NCBI RefSeq assembly: GCF_011075055.1
Contig: NC_058139.1
Coordinates: 18,621,584 to 18,685,583 of the forward strand
DNA length: 64,000 bases
Direction of reading: 5' to 3'
Source of the DNA: Mangifera indica
Lineage: Eukaryota > Streptophyta > Magnoliopsida > Sapindales > Anacardiaceae
A model generated the notes under the pieces. It searched no databases and was not told the DNA's origin. It saw only the letters and a list, made by a program, of their open reading frames with translations. A program made the translations under genes and the position numbers. Shown in pieces: positions 35,697-51,893 of this stretch (positions are counted from its first letter, which is position 1; each line of letters starts with the position of its first letter).

Positions 35697-37304
35697 ATGA
35701 AGATGTTTGCAGCAGAGAAATCTCAAAAGTATCCGGCAATGCCAGAGGTATATATAAAATCTCAAACACTTCTATAGAGCTAGTTATCGAACTTTTAAAT
35801 TAAGTTGGTTCCTTTATTTTATTGTGTGTGTGTGTAGGTGGTGGAGGAGGTAAAGACAATATCAGATATAGGTTTGCCAATAGCGGCTATGAGCTTGGCG
35901 GGGTATCTGAAAAATATGATTTTAGTTGTGTGCATGGGAAGACTTGGAAGTCTTGAACTTGCAGGGGGGGCTTTAGCCATCGGCTTCACAAACATCACCG
36001 GTTATTCGGTTTTATCAGGCTTGGCCATGGGGATGGAACCTATTTGTGGTCAAGGTTTTGGTTCAAAGAACCTGACCTTAGTATCTCTCACTCTAAAGAG
36101 AACCATTTTCATGCTACTTCTTGCTTCAGTAGCAATTGGATTTTTATGGTTTAATCTTGAACCTCTCATGCTTATTCTTCATCAAAACCCCGATATAACA
36201 AGAGTTGCTAGCATTTATTGTCGCTATGCCATCCCAGACCTGATCGCTAATAGTCTTCTTCATCCTTTACGTATTTATTTGCGCAGTAAAGGAACAACAT
36301 GGCCACTGATGTGGTGCACTTTACTCTCAATTGTTTTTCACCTCCCCATTGCTATTTTTTTGGCCTTCAATCTTAGTCTTGGCGTCTCTGGAATCGCAAT
36401 TTCCAACTTCATCACAAATTTTAACACCCTTTTCTTCCTTGTTTGTTACATGCGCTATACTAGTACACCCGAGGAAAAACCATTATGTACACCATTAATA
36501 ATCGATCAATCATTGTCATTGCCTTTAAATAGTTCTTCATTAGGGGACGAATGGAAAACTCTTCTTCAACTTGCCATTCCAAGCTGTGTAGCTGTTTGTT
36601 TGGAGTGGTGGTGGTATGAGTTCATGACGATTTTAGCTGGGTATTTAATCAATCCTCGTGTTGCTCTTGCAACATCAGCTTTAGTAATACAAACAACATC
36701 TCTAATGTACACATTGCCAATGGCTCTTAGTGCATCTGTATCGAGCAGAGTAGGCAACGAACTTGGAGCAGGGAGGCCAGAGAAGGCACGTTTGGCCACA
36801 GTGGTAGCCGTAGGATTAGCCTTATTTGTGTCAGTATTCGGGTTGTTAGGTACAACTCTCGGACGAGAAGCATGGGCTAAAATCTTTACTAAAGATAGCG
36901 AAGTTCTTGAGCTAACTAAGACTGTACTACCCATTATTGGCTTATGTGAGATAGCAAATTGCCCACAAACCACAAGCTGTGGGATTCTCAGAGGGAGTGC
37001 TAGGCCCGGAATTGGGGCAACGATAAACTTTTACTCATTTTACTTGGTGGGTGCACCGTTGGCGGTTGTATTGGCCTTTCTTTGGAAATTAGGCTTTGTG
37101 GGTCTGTGTTATGGCCTTCTTGGGGCTCAAATTGCATGTGTCATGTCAATTTTAACTGTGGTGTTTAACACAGATTGGGAAAAGGAGTCGATTAAGGCCG
37201 CAGACTTGGTGGGCAAAAGTAACACGCCGGCACATGCAGACAGAATAATCACATGTGAAGAAGGTCTTATTGGTTTCCTTAAAGAAGATGATTTTGAAAA
37301 GTGA
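35697..37304 (+). CDS. MATE / DETOXIFICATION family efflux transporter
   Basis: Two exons: 35697-35747 (17 codons from MKMFAAEKSQ) and 35838-37304, joined in phase 0 by a 90-bp intron with GTATAT donor and a GT-repeat plus TAG acceptor, giving 505 residues, the usual MATE size. About twelve hydrophobic segments fall in two halves. Family signatures include GLPIAAMSLAGYLKNMI, GYSVLSGLAMGMEPICGQGF (the conserved PxCGQ-type motif), and SASVSSRVGNELGAG, typical of the second half. MATE proteins export organic cations, alkaloids, flavonoids or hormones by proton or sodium antiport at the plasma membrane or in endomembranes. The wording resembles the plant DTX48-DTX56 clade; substrate unknown. No stops or shifts. 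The start is the first ATG after the TATA box; a start within exon 2 would drop only a short leader. Confidence 0.95.
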
Positions 37305-40453
<3,149 letters not shown>

Positions 40454-41583
40454 CATGATGACGACATGAAACTCCATTCAACAAGCTAAGTTGGCTTCTA
40501 CATATTTTAATTTGTATAAATAATTTTCTATCAAATCCCCCATCTTTTTATTGGCATCAATAAAAAGTTAAATAGATTTGAATTGGTGAAAATCACTTTG
40601 ATTTTGTTTCTTTTACCTTAATAATGTAGAGGCTTAGAAGTGACTGCACTAAAACATTTCTCAATTATCTCAATAATGAAAAACCAATCCCATATTCACA
40701 TTTCTGCAGTAACCATTACAGTCATTGAAGAAACAAGAAAACATTTAAAGAATCAAATGGAGCATGAATGGTAACAATCATTCATTCTCTTGTATAGGTA
40801 CACAACAAAGAACTTTATTATTGCCTGGTAAAAAATGAGTTGAAGAATGAACAAGAACCATAAAACTCCACAAGACTACCAATAATTAAAATTCCACTAA
40901 ATTGCATAACAAGGTGAATAGTAAACCCAATCAACTTTGCAGTTAACTTAAATACTTATTAAGTTGTTAAATACTTTGTTAAGAAATATTCAAATAATTC
41001 AAAAAACATTATATGATGTTATGACCAAAGAGAAAAGCACCTTTAGAGCACAAATTGTTTTAAACTTGTTCGAGTCTCAACTTAAAGATAAAAATGCATA
41101 AAACAAAACAACTAAATAAGACAAATCAAAAACCTTTAATACATTGAAATGACAATGCAAAATTTTTTCTTTAGTATCATTTATCACAATCTGTATTTAG
41201 AATTTCTGTGGTTAAGCCATTCATCTCTACAAATTAAATACAAAAAATTTTAATTAGTTTGTTCAATTGATATTAGGGTAACACAATAATATATTAAAAT
41301 ATTTAACTAATATGAATCATAAATTTTCGAATCATCTAGATAACGTTCAACTTCGGTTGGTGCAGGTGTAGATCTTAACCAATCTTGTGCACAAATTAAG
41401 GCTTCCACAACTAGTGGACTTAAGCAACTCCAAAATTGGTCTAGTACTCAATTTAATGTACTAAAAGCTGATTTTGAAGAAACTATTGACATTGGAACAA
41501 TAAATATATCTCTTGTCATAAGGGATAAAACCTTAAATTTGGTGTATTTAGCTTCCACCAAGCCAAGATATCCAAATCACTTG

Positions 41584-42127
41584 TGTAATATTTGTTTAAA
41601 AACTATAAGGGCAGTAGCGTAATTAGAGCTTAAGGATGCATGGGTCTTTTCATTTACTAAGTGAGGGCAGTTTGGTAAACTTGCTGGGCGTTCACTTGTG
41701 TTGACCTAAGTATATAAACATAATTTTGGCCGACTGAAGAGAAGAATAGAGAGAAAGGGAGGCGTGAGGCTGCTGTATATTTCTTTCTCTGTTTTGTGCA
41801 TCTTGTGGCTGATGTGTGGCTGAGTTTGCTCTCTGAGTTCGATCGGCGGTGTCTCTACGGTGAAGTCAGGTTCTCTTTGACTTTGTATTGCCGTGTATTT
41901 GCTTGTATATTGTTTTGATGTATAATGAGAGATCCGTGTGTTTGTATATTGTAAATAGAACTTGATATTAGTGGATTTGACTAGATGAACACCTCTGCCT
42001 TGGATGTAGGATTTCGTTTACGAGATCCGAACCAAGTAAATCGTGTTGTTACATTTTTTTCCTGTTTTCCGTGTTTATATTGTTCGGATCGGATTATCTT
42101 TGGGTTCGAAAATATAAATCTATAACA
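41584..42127 (+). repeat. 5' LTR of the copia element
   Basis: Begins TGTAATATTTG and ends ATCTATAACA. A likely promoter lies in it (a TATATAAAC motif near 41710). Almost identical to 46290-46832. Confidence 0.93.
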
Positions 42128-42129
42128 AG

Positions 42130-42142
42130 TGGTATCAGAGCC
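42130..42142 (+). promoter_or_regulatory. Primer-binding site of the copia element
   Basis: TGGTATCAGAGCC starts two bases after the LTR end. It is complementary to the 3' end of initiator methionine tRNA, the usual primer of plant copia elements. Confidence 0.92.
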
Positions 42143-42413
42143 ACAAAAGATTTTTCCGATCTGTGATCTTTTGACCTATTTTCTTTTCTTTTCCGTTTAT
42201 ATTCGGTTGTTAGTGTATATCTTGAGATGTGTTTAGTCTTCGTGCTTTGCAATATATTCGGATAAAATATATGTGTTGTGTCTTGTGATATATTTGAATA
42301 TTTTTTGGAAAGATTGTGTTCTTGTTGTGAGTACTTTGCTTTCTTGGTACTGTTGTATTTTCTTTTGGTACTTGTAGGATTAAAGAAACTAAAAGAAAAA
42401 GAAAAAGAACATA

Positions 42414-45400
42414 ATGGGGTCAACAAGGTTGGAAATAGAACAGTTTAATGGAAAAAATGATTTTAATATTTGGAGGAAAAAGATGAGGGTTGTTTTGGTG
42501 CATCAAAGGTGTGCAAAGGCCTTGGAGGGTGTAGATGTTTTACCTTCTGATATGACAGAATCTCAGAAGGCCGAGGTACTTGAAACTGCTTATAATTTGC
42601 TTATTTTACATCTATCTGATAATGTTTTAAGACAAGTTGATGATGTTAATACTGCTGCAAAATTATGGTTGAAGCTTGAATCTCTTTATATGACTAAATC
42701 TTTGACTAGTAAAATATATTTGAAAGAGCAACTGTTTGGTTTTAAAATGGATCCAGGAAAGTCTTTAGAAGAAAATTTAGATGAGTTCAATAAAATTACT
42801 ATTAATTTGGCTAATATAGAAGAGAAAATTTCTAATGAAAATCAATTTCAACAAAAAGATAAAAGAAATAATAGATCTAAATCTAGGCCAAAAAGAGTTT
42901 GTTGGAATTGTCATAAAGAAGGTCATATGAAAAGAAACTGCCATGAAAGAAAGAAACTGAATTTTCCTTCAAATAATGAGAAACATGAGTTTGTAAATCT
43001 ACTTGATGGCTATGACAGTGTTGAAGTTTTGGTTTTAACTGAGGGGTTGTCTAGGAAAGAATGGGTTTTAGATTCAGGATGCACCTTTCACATGACACCT
43101 AGAAAAGACTGGTTTTTAGATTTAAAACAGATAAATGGAGGAAAAGTCTTAATGGGTAATGATGATGCATGTGAGGTAACTGGTATAGGTGCTATTAAAC
43201 TAAAACTTGTTGATGGTTCTATTAAAATTCTCAATGATGTTAGATTAGTCCCTAAATTGAGAAGAAACCTAATATCTTTAGGTTTGTTAGATTCCAATGG
43301 TTATTCTTATAAATCTGAAAAAGGTGTGCTTAAAATAATGAAAGGAGCTTTAGTAGTAATGAGAGCTAAATTAATAAATGGGTTATACATTTTAGAAGAA
43401 ACAGCTGTTTGTGACTCAATGTCTTCTAAACCTGATAAGAAGGATGAAACTGTTTTGTGGCATAAAAGGCTAGGACACATTAGTTTCTTGGGTTTGCAAG
43501 AACTTGGTAAACAAAACTTGATTAATTCTAATAGAATTTCTGCATTAGAGTTTTGTGATAATTGTGTTTTAGGGAAGTTACAAAGGTTGAGGTTTGCAGC
43601 TGCTACTCATAGATCAAAGAACATTCTTGATTATGTGCATTCAGATCTGTGGGGTTCTCCTCAGGAACTGAGTTCTCTGTCTAATGCTTATTATTTTTAA
43701 CCTTTGTGGATGATTTTTCAAGAAGAGTATGGGTTTATTTTTTAAAAACTAAAGATCAAGCTTTTGAATTTTTTAAAGAATGGAAAATTCTTGTTGAAAA
43801 TCAAACAAATAAGAAACTAAAGGTTTTAAGAACAGACAATGGTCTTGAATTTTGTAACAAACAGTTTACTGATTTTTGTAAACAATTTGGAATCTTAAGA
43901 CATAGAACCTATGCAAACACTCCTCAGCATAATGCTCTTGCTGAGAGAATGAATAAGACTATTCTGAACAAGGTAAGATGCATGTTAGCTGACTCAGGAT
44001 TGAGTAAGAAATTCTGGGCTGAAGCAGTTGCTACTGCTTGTTATTTGATTAATAGATCACCCTCTTCTGCTATTAATTTTAAGACTCTTATTGAATTGTG
44101 GTCTGGTAAACCACTAAATTTAAATCACTTGAGACCTTTTGGATACCTTGTCTATATCCGTGTGAAACAGGGTAAACTGAACCCTAGAGCCTTAAAGGCT
44201 GCCTTCTTAAGATACCCTACAGGTACTAAGGGTTATAAAGTCCGATTAATTGATGAATTAAAATGTGTGGTCAGCAGGGATGTTGTGTTTAATGAATTTG
44301 CTTTTTATAAAGATCTTTTTATCTCTAACCAATCTCAGTCTAAACAGGTTTATATTGAGATGGAGAATTCTGACTTGAGAAATTCAGCTAGTGTTGAGTC
44401 AAGTGATGGACCTGGTTTGGGCTCAGATCCAATTCATGCTTCAAAGTATGAAGATAGGGGTTTGAACCAACAACCATCACAAAGTCAGAGTCAAAGTAGT
44501 TTAGACAGTGATATATGTTCTGATTTTTCTGATTATCAATTGGCTAGAGATAGGACTAGGAGAGCTATTAAACTGCCATCTAAATATGCTCATGCAGATC
44601 TTATATCATATGCATTTAATATAGGTGATTGCATTGAATTGAATGATCCTTTAAATTTTAAACAAGCCTACATGAGTAAACACAAAAATGAATGGTTAAA
44701 TGCTATGTAAGCTGAAATTGATTCTCTGCATAAATATAACACATGGATTCTTGTTAAAAGACCTGTAGATAAAAAGATTATAGGTTGTAAATGGGTTTTT
44801 AAAAGAAAATATGCTGCTTCAAGCTTTGAAAATGGAAGGTTTAAGGCTAGAGTTGTTGAAAAGGGTTTTTCCCAAGTAGAATGAATTGACTATCATGAGA
44901 TTTTTTCAGCTGTTGTTAAACATATATCAATAAGGCTTATTTTATCTGCTGTGGTGTTATTTGATTTAGAACTTGAACAGCTAGATGTTACTACTGCCTT
45001 CCTTCATGGTAATCTAGAAGAGTAGATTTATATGGAGCAACCAGAGGGTTTTGAGAAACCTGGATCTGAAAATATGGTTTGCTTACTAAAAAGGTCATTA
45101 TATGGCCTAAAACAATCACCAAGACAATGGTATAAAAGGTTTGATGACTATATGCTCTCCATTGGCTTTTCTAGAAGTAACTTTGATAATTGTGTTTATT
45201 TTTGTAAAACTAAAACAGACAGCTATGTTTACTTGTTGATATATATGGATGATATGCTTATTATTTCAAAGAAAATAAGTGAACTGAATAGGCTGAAAAA
45301 ATTGTTAAAAGATGAATTTGAAATGAAAGATTTAGGACATGCAAAAAGAATCTTAGAATGGATATTAAGAGAGATAGAATTAAAGGTGTTTTAACTCTGT

Positions 45401-46215
45401 CTCAATCTGAATATGTTAAAAAGGTTCTTGAATTGTATGGTATGCATGATGCTAAATCTGTGAATACTCCTATAGGTGCTCATTTCAAATTGATGTCTGT
45501 TTTGCATGATTTACCTACTAATGAATCTGAATATATGAAAAAGATTCCTTATGCAAATGTGGTAGGTAGCTTAATGTATGCTATGATAGGATTCAGGCCT
45601 GATATTGCTTATGCAATCAGTTTGGTGAGTAGGTTTATAGGAAAACCTTGTAAAACACACTAGAATGTTGTGAAATGGGTGTTGAGATACTTGAAAGGTT
45701 CATGTGATTTTGGTCTTGTATATACTGCATCTAATACTAACAGTTTACATGTTAAAGGATACTGTGATTCAAATTATGCTGTAGATTTAGACAAGAGGAG
45801 GTCTCTAAATGGCTATATTTTCACATTTGGAGATAATGTGATAAGTTGGAAGAGTTGTCTTTAGCATATTGTTGCTTTTTCTACAACAGAAGCTGAATAT
45901 GTTGCATTGACAGAGGCTACAAAAGAAGCTTTGTGGCTGAAAGGTATAACAAAAGAGTTGGGGCTGCGTTGTGGTATTCCTATAATCTATTGTGACTCAC
46001 AAAGTGCAATACATCTGTCTAAAAATAGTGTTTTTCATGAGATAACAAAACATATATATGTTAGGTTGCATTTTATAAGGGAAATTTTGTCTAGAGGTCA
46101 GGTAATTCTGGAGAAAATTACTTCAGAGGTGAATCCTGCTGATATTTTGACAAAGGTAGTTCCAATAAACAAGTTTAAGAGTGCCTTAGACTTGTTACAA
46201 ATTGGAAAGTTGTGA
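42414..46215 (+). pseudogene. Copia gag-pol polyprotein, broken
   Basis: Domains in order: gag (from MGSTRLEIEQFNGKNDF), zinc knuckle CWNCHKEGHMKRNC, protease VLDSGCTFHMT, integrase with HKRLGHIS...CDNC and RTDNGLEF, reverse transcriptase with QLDVTTAFLHG, SLYGLKQSPRQW and YMDDM, and RNase H with STTEAEYVAL. The gag core appears shortened: LANIEEKISNE runs almost directly into the zinc-knuckle region. Lesions: a frameshift near 43695 (one T short), stops at about 44708 (TAA), 44882 (TGA) and 45023 (TAG), a frameshift near 45355, then TAG at about 45661 and 45862. The copy cannot make a full polyprotein. Confidence 0.93.
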
Positions 46216-46289
46216 GTCTGTCTTGCAGAGGTGTTTTGGCTAGTTTAAATTCATGTTTGAGTCTTGTAGTTTTCAAACAAGGTGGAGTT

Positions 46290-46832
46290 TGTAATATTTG
46301 TTTAAAAACTATAAGTGCAGTAGCGTAATTAGAGCTTAAGGATGCATGGGTCTTTTCATTTACTAAGTGAGGGCAGTTTGGTAAACTTGCTGGGCATTCA
46401 CTTGTGTTAACCTAAGTATATAAACATAATTTTGGCCGACTGAAGAGAAGAATAGAGAGAAAGGGAGGCGTGAGGCTGCTGTATATTTCTTTCTTTGTTT
46501 TGTGCATCTTGTGGCTGTTGTGTGGTTGAGTTTGCTCTCTGAGTTCGATCGACGGTGTCTCTACGGTGAAGTCAGGTTCTCTTTGACTTTGTATTGTCGT
46601 GTATTTGCTTGTATATTGTTTTGATGTACAGTGAGAGATCCGTGTGTTTGTATATTGTAAATCGAACTTGATATTAGTGGATTTGACTAGAGGAACACCT
46701 CTGCCTTGGATGTAGGATTTCATTTACGAGATCCGAACCAAGTAAATCGTGTTGTTACATTTTTTCTTGTTTTCCGCATTTATATTGTTCGGATCGGATT
46801 ATCTTTGGGTTCGGAAATATAAATCTATAACA
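46290..46832 (+). repeat. 3' LTR of the copia element
   Basis: Begins TGTAATATTTG after a purine-rich stretch (AAGGTGGAGTT, the likely polypurine tract) and ends ATCTATAACA, followed by the ACTTG duplication. Confidence 0.93.
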
Positions 46833-48005
46833 ACTTGTAATTTCATCATAACTCTCCTCCAAGTAATGTTGTAAATTTGTTTTGTTTTGCATGTGTTTTA
46901 CTTGCAACTCAATCAAATATTTGTGTCTAAGCTTGTCCATCCGATTATTAATATCAAAACCATCAAAAGCACTAGTTAATGACTTTTTTGTAATTACCGT
47001 AACTTTAGAAGGCCTCAAAGCTTCAACTTCATGCAAATTTGAATAAATTTCCATATACACATCAAACATTCATTGCAACACACATCTCAATTGGCCAAAC
47101 ACCATTTCAATAGCTTCCACATCATTTTCATAAATCATTTTCGAAGAAAATTTTACATATTTCAACTTGTAGTGAGGATCTAAGACCATAACGATAAACA
47201 CCATCATGTTTGTTTTATCTACATCCCTATAATATTTGTCAAATTGCTCTTGCATTTTCCTAGTCATTTTCTAAAGACAAGGATTAAGGTCTTTCTCCCA
47301 CTCATGCAAAGAAGTGATAATTCCAATAATCTCATTAAAATAATCATTAGAAGTTACATATTTAGAATCAAAAATCTTTTTTGTGGTTTCATCAAATGTG
47401 TTTAGTATTTTTGCCAGTATAGTAGCAATCTCCTAATCATCAAACAATAGTGTATTATTTTTTATTTCAATACTATATGATGTATCCTTATCTTCCAACT
47501 TTTGAAAAGCTTTTTCGAATTTTACTATTACATAGAACATGAGATAAGTAGAAGTCTATCTAGTTGGAACATTGAAACAAATAGATTCTTTATATAATAT
47601 TCTTTCTTCTTTGATAGATTTTTCAAACACTTGGATTCATGTGGGAGAACTCCTCACATGCTTAATTGAATCATAAATTCGAGTAATAGAATCTTTAACC
47701 TCACCTAAACCATCTTTGACAATCAAATTCATAATATGAGTTGTGCATCTCATTAAAAAAAAATCATCTTTTAAAACTAAACCATTCTTATCCCACAATT
47801 TATCCTTCAAGTATTTAACAACCACATCATTTGAGCTTGCATTATCCACCATAACAATTGACAAACAAGTGTCAATGCCTTAATCATTTATACATGACTC
47901 CACCATTTTCCCAACTTCCTTACCTTGGTGACAATTAATGGTCATGAAATTTAAAATTTGTTAATGTAAAAGTCATTTATCATCAATAAATGGTTCAAAA
48001 ATCCG

Positions 48006-50019
48006 GCAATAATCTTAAAAAAATTTTAAGCAATTCAGTTGTTTTGAATCTCTTCCCAAGTCTTTTGAATCATTTACCAAGTTAGAGAAGCACTTGTATA
48101 TGTCGATAATGTTATCTTCGACCTTCATTTCAAACAATTCATACTCTCAAAAAATAAGGTCGATCTTGGACTCCTTAACTTGGCTTGTTCCTTTATGAGT
48201 GGTTTGGAGTATGGTCCAAACTTCTTTAACGAACTCAAAGCCAATACCCTATTGAATTTAATAGCATTAAGAGCACAAAACAAAATGTTAATTGTTTTAA
48301 CATTTAAACTCATCATTTTCTTATCTTCATCATTATAGTTCATTTCATTTTTTGGTTCGTTAGTTCTAGGATCCATTGGAACTAAATCACCGTGTTCATT
48401 AATTTTTCACAATTTAAAATCAATGGACCTAACATGAAGTCTCATTCTAATTTTTCATTGGGTATAATTAGTTCCACTAAACAATGGGGTCTAATGGTAC
48501 ATTGTCTTTAGGTGAAAATAGGTGTAGAAATACTAGCCATTTTGAATGATTTTTTAACTCTAAAAATCATTAGATTTTAAGAAAATTCGAATCCAAGCTA
48601 TGATACCAATTGAAAAACCTCTTTTGAATGGTTAAAATGAACCTAGAAGGAAGTGAACAGGTTCATTAAAAATTCAAAAAAAAAAATTAAACAAACCAAA
48701 TTTATACACAAGAGCAATCAAATAATCAATTTTAACAAAATAAATGAGCATAAGCAATTCATCAAGTTATCAAGAACACAACACAAATATAAAACTTGAA
48801 ATAAAGAGAAAGATATAGAAATGTTCAATAGTTTATAGTGGTTCAAAGTTTTCTTTTACAAGCCTTCCACATCCACTTCTCCAAGCTAATCACTTTAAAG
48901 TTCCACTCTTACTTGAATATCTTTCTTTACACTTAGTTTATCTGGGATTACTCTTAATACATTAGTTGATATAGAATTTTGCCCTTAGGTGTTTAGAATA
49001 TAAATTTTGAGGTACTAAGTGCCTCACAATAGTTGAAAATACAAGTTTAGCAAGTGTACTCTCAAATGTATGAGTTTAAGCTTAGTGAGAGATTTCAAGA
49101 GAAAAGCAATGAATGAGCAATAAAGCAGAATAACAAGATTCTCTCAATGTAGTTTTTTTCTAACCCTCTTCTCTTCAAAATACGTCTTATTTATAAAGTT
49201 TGAGTGATAGTGTTATGTAATATTTTCGTTGAGTCGAGTTGTGTTGACAAAACTAGTCATTTGTCTGCTAAAAGCGACATTTTGCTTTTGCAAATGTTTG
49301 AGTACGATTGATAGGTTTAAAGAACATTGTTGGCATCTGAATTTTATAAATAAGTCAACCTCTGTCAAAGTTCCCAATGGATAGCTTTAAATGCACTAGG
49401 AACAAGTGGCAAGCTTTTGGCATGGGTGGCATGCTTCATTTCTTTAGTTTCGTAAAAATTCTAGACGCTTGAACGACATCCATGTCAATTTGTGCATAAT
49501 ATGTATGTCGACTCAAAATTGCATAAGGCATAGTTGGCACAACTACAATACGGTTAGCACAACTAGAGCACAATTAGGCATACAAATTTTTACTTTGATT
49601 CACTTTGACCACTCATCTTGCACAATTGGCAAAGGAGAAAGCATAGTTGGAACACATAAAGTGAAATGCATAGTTAGACCTTGCTTGGCACATCTGGAAT
49701 ACTTCTTGGCATGAAGTAAAGAGTACAACTAAAAGGATGATATTGCATAGTTGGCAAAGCAAGGAAGCACGATTAGACATGCAATATTTTATTTAAATTT
49801 CAACAAAGTTTCTAAAAGGTTGTACAGGTGAGGCACGACTGATCTCAAGTTATATTTTCTTTAAGAGTCGAGCATTCCATATGGAGGCCCAGTCATTCCC
49901 GATTTTCATTCTACAAATTTCACACTGTGTCCCTTCTGTAATACTTTGACACATTCTTAAGACATGTTAGCATTTTTAACTTATATTTTTATCATCATCA
50001 AAACACTAGGGGTCCTACA
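48006..50019 (-). mobile_element. Partial copia-type retrotransposon: LTR, primer site and gag start
   Basis: On the minus strand an LTR of about 1.4 kb runs from TGTAGGACCCCTAGTG (50019) to GGTTTTTCA (48611). It is followed by ATTGGTATCATAGC, a variant of the copia primer-binding site, then by a gag start (MASISTPIF) with copia gag-like stretches such as NVKTINILFCALNAIKFNRV and DIYKCFSNLVNDSKDLGKRF. The frame is broken. At about 48005 the sequence changes abruptly to hAT transposase, so pol and the second LTR are missing here. The LTR contains many short GCACAACT/GCATAGTTGG-like words (49.5-49.8 kb). Confidence 0.7.
48611..50019 (-). repeat. LTR of the partial copia element
   Basis: TG...CA ends, about 1,409 bp, with primer-site-like sequence directly inside. 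The start TGTAGGACCCCTAGTGTTTTGATGATGA resembles LTR starts of several plant copia families. Confidence 0.6.
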
Positions 50020-51884
50020 ATTTATAATTATATATTGAGCTATATGATTAATTTTTAAAAACTATTTCATTAACTAGAAATGTGAGCGAGTTAGTGTATA
50101 TCAAAGTAAGAATACATAAACTAAAATACCATCTACTATGGACGACTTAATCTAAAAATATCAAATTAACTTGTCATTTATTATGTTAAAACTTTTTCCA
50201 AATTTGAATTGGTGTTATTGTGGCAATCATAAAAATTAACCGCACACCTCTAAACCCTCATTTGAATAAAAAAAGGAATACAATTTAAGGCATATGAATG
50301 ATCTATGATCTTATCAAAAAATCACATAAGAAAAATATTTTTATTATCTTCTTCTTTATATGTTAACCATCTATTTCAAAATGAGAAAAAAGAAATCAAA
50401 CATGATGATTCTTTCAGTTACTTCTAATTGGATACACATCCAGATACAATAACAATATATAAATAAACAAACTTGGAGAGATGTAAGGTTTGCAGTTTGT
50501 GCCACTAATAGAAACTCAAAGAACCAAGCTAGTAATAAAAGGTTGTTCTTCTGACACATGGGATAGTTTTTTATATAAACGTATATATAGATAATGATTT
50601 TTCTCTATGAATAAATGCCAATTCCAAAGCCAAAATTCAAAAAATCAAACGAACCAAGAAAGCGAAATAGCTTAAAAAAGTAAAAAAAATAAGCCAAAAC
50701 CTTGTACATGATATCTTCTTTTTGTTCCTTTTTTAAGTAAAAACCCAGAATGACAAAAAAATTAAGGAAGAAAGAAACATATAAATTGTAGCATAAACCA
50801 AGTTAAGGGTAGACAAAGAATTTACCTCAATAAGAATTTCATTTGATACTTTGATTTAAACCTCTGGAAGGCTAAACCAAACCAACGAAGGAGAAAAAGT
50901 TTGAAAGCAAACGGTTGGGAAAAAGCCAAGTAAAGAAGGAAAAGGAAATAAGGTTTCTTATGTTAATTTTATGTATTAGGTTTTTTTAATTACCGAGTTT
51001 GCTATCTGACCTAATGCATTAAATAAGCAAATTGAGTCGATTCCAATTCTTAAGAACAAGGAATTGAAATTGCTACTAGAATCTATAAATTCCTTTAGTT
51101 TATTACTTGAACCTTATCTTATTTCCTTTCATTTTGGATCTGAACTAGAACCAACTGTTAAGTATCTAATCATTTACAGGTAATTTGTTGACCCATAGTA
51201 GGCACGATTGAATGATGTCATTAGAAGCCTAACAATATCATCAATTCTTTGATCCAATGAATAGACAATGTGGCATATATAATAACACTAAAGATCCAGG
51301 TTCCCACCCAACAACCAATTGCTATGAGGTCACAAGCTTCTCAAAACCTGTCATATCTGCCAATAGAGACAATAGTACGGTGCTTATAAACAAAAGACCC
51401 TAAATCATTACCAGCATGTTGATAATAACTCACGTCAATGACTTATTACTACCTATCAAACACTAGCCAATGATGTGTGGACAACTCACATCATAATGAT
51501 GTCAACTTACAAAATGTAAACCACAACTTATGTAAAATATCAATAAAATTTTTACTATTATATTTTTATTTCTGTTTTTATTAACCTCCTATATTTTATT
51601 ATTATTTTAATCTTAACCCTTTACTTTTCATTCCTTGTACTCACCATTAATAAAATGGTATTTTAAATTTCTATTTTATTTGTATCTCTCTCTTACAATG
51701 CAAAAACAAACTTCGGTCTTACTTAATTCACCCAATCCTTTTTCAAAGGTTACCTAAGCAAACCCATTTGCTCCAAGGCCTATTTATATGATAATCTACT
51801 TTTATAAAGTTCCAATATTTTTAGATTTAAAAGGTAGCTTTTGGGATATTAATTAAAGTAAGCACTTTTTTGGCTTTTTATACA
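50020..51884. other. Intergenic, no gene seen
   Basis: AT-rich, no coding similarity or clear element ends recognised. Confidence 0.4.
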
Positions 51885-51893
51885 TATTTTATC
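51885..51893. repeat. Left 9-bp target site duplication of the younger MULE
   Basis: TATTTTATC immediately before the terminal GGGAAATT; repeated exactly at 61498-61506. Nine base pairs is the standard Mutator duplication. Confidence 0.88.

Larger units (their letters stand above)
41584..46832 (+). mobile_element. Ty1-copia retrotransposon with both LTRs
   Basis: The element is 5,249 bp with LTRs of 544 and 543 bp, TG...CA ends, a 5-bp target duplication ACTTG (41579-41583 and 46833-46837), a primer-binding site and a broken gag-pol. By eye the LTRs differ at about 17 positions plus one indel, roughly 3% divergence, so the insertion is fairly recent. It sits in the same reading frame region of a hAT transposase pseudogene: joining the flanks across the duplication restores DEITSDLDILAWW. 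Pol domain order (protease, integrase, reverse transcriptase, RNase H) is copia type. Confidence 0.95.
41330..48005 (-). pseudogene. hAT transposase pseudogene split by a copia element
   Basis: On the minus strand, from high to low coordinates: FIDDK ... ILNFMTINCHQGKEVGK (47.9-48.0 kb), MVDNASSNDVVVKYLKDKL with CTTHIMNLIVKDGLGEV (47.65-47.86 kb), FDKYYRDVDKTNMMVFIVMV with LDPHYKLKY (47.1-47.25 kb), LQHYLEESYDEITS (46.84-46.9 kb), then beyond the 5.2-kb copia insert SDLDILAWWKLNTPN and the dimerisation block with VLDQFWS and EALICAQDWLRS (41.37-41.58 kb). Many stops and frameshifts are present. The BED finger and amino-terminal third are missing: at about 48005 the reading runs into copia gag-like sequence. 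hAT terminal repeats and target duplications were not found. Confidence 0.8.

Noticed and set aside
36566..36973. Antisense 135-residue open frame inside the MATE gene
   Set aside because: It lies wholly within the coding exon of a well-supported transporter, has no family features, and is a shadow frame.
49469..49714. Plus-strand 81-residue frame
   Set aside because: It lies inside a retrotransposon LTR on the opposite strand and reflects short repeated words.
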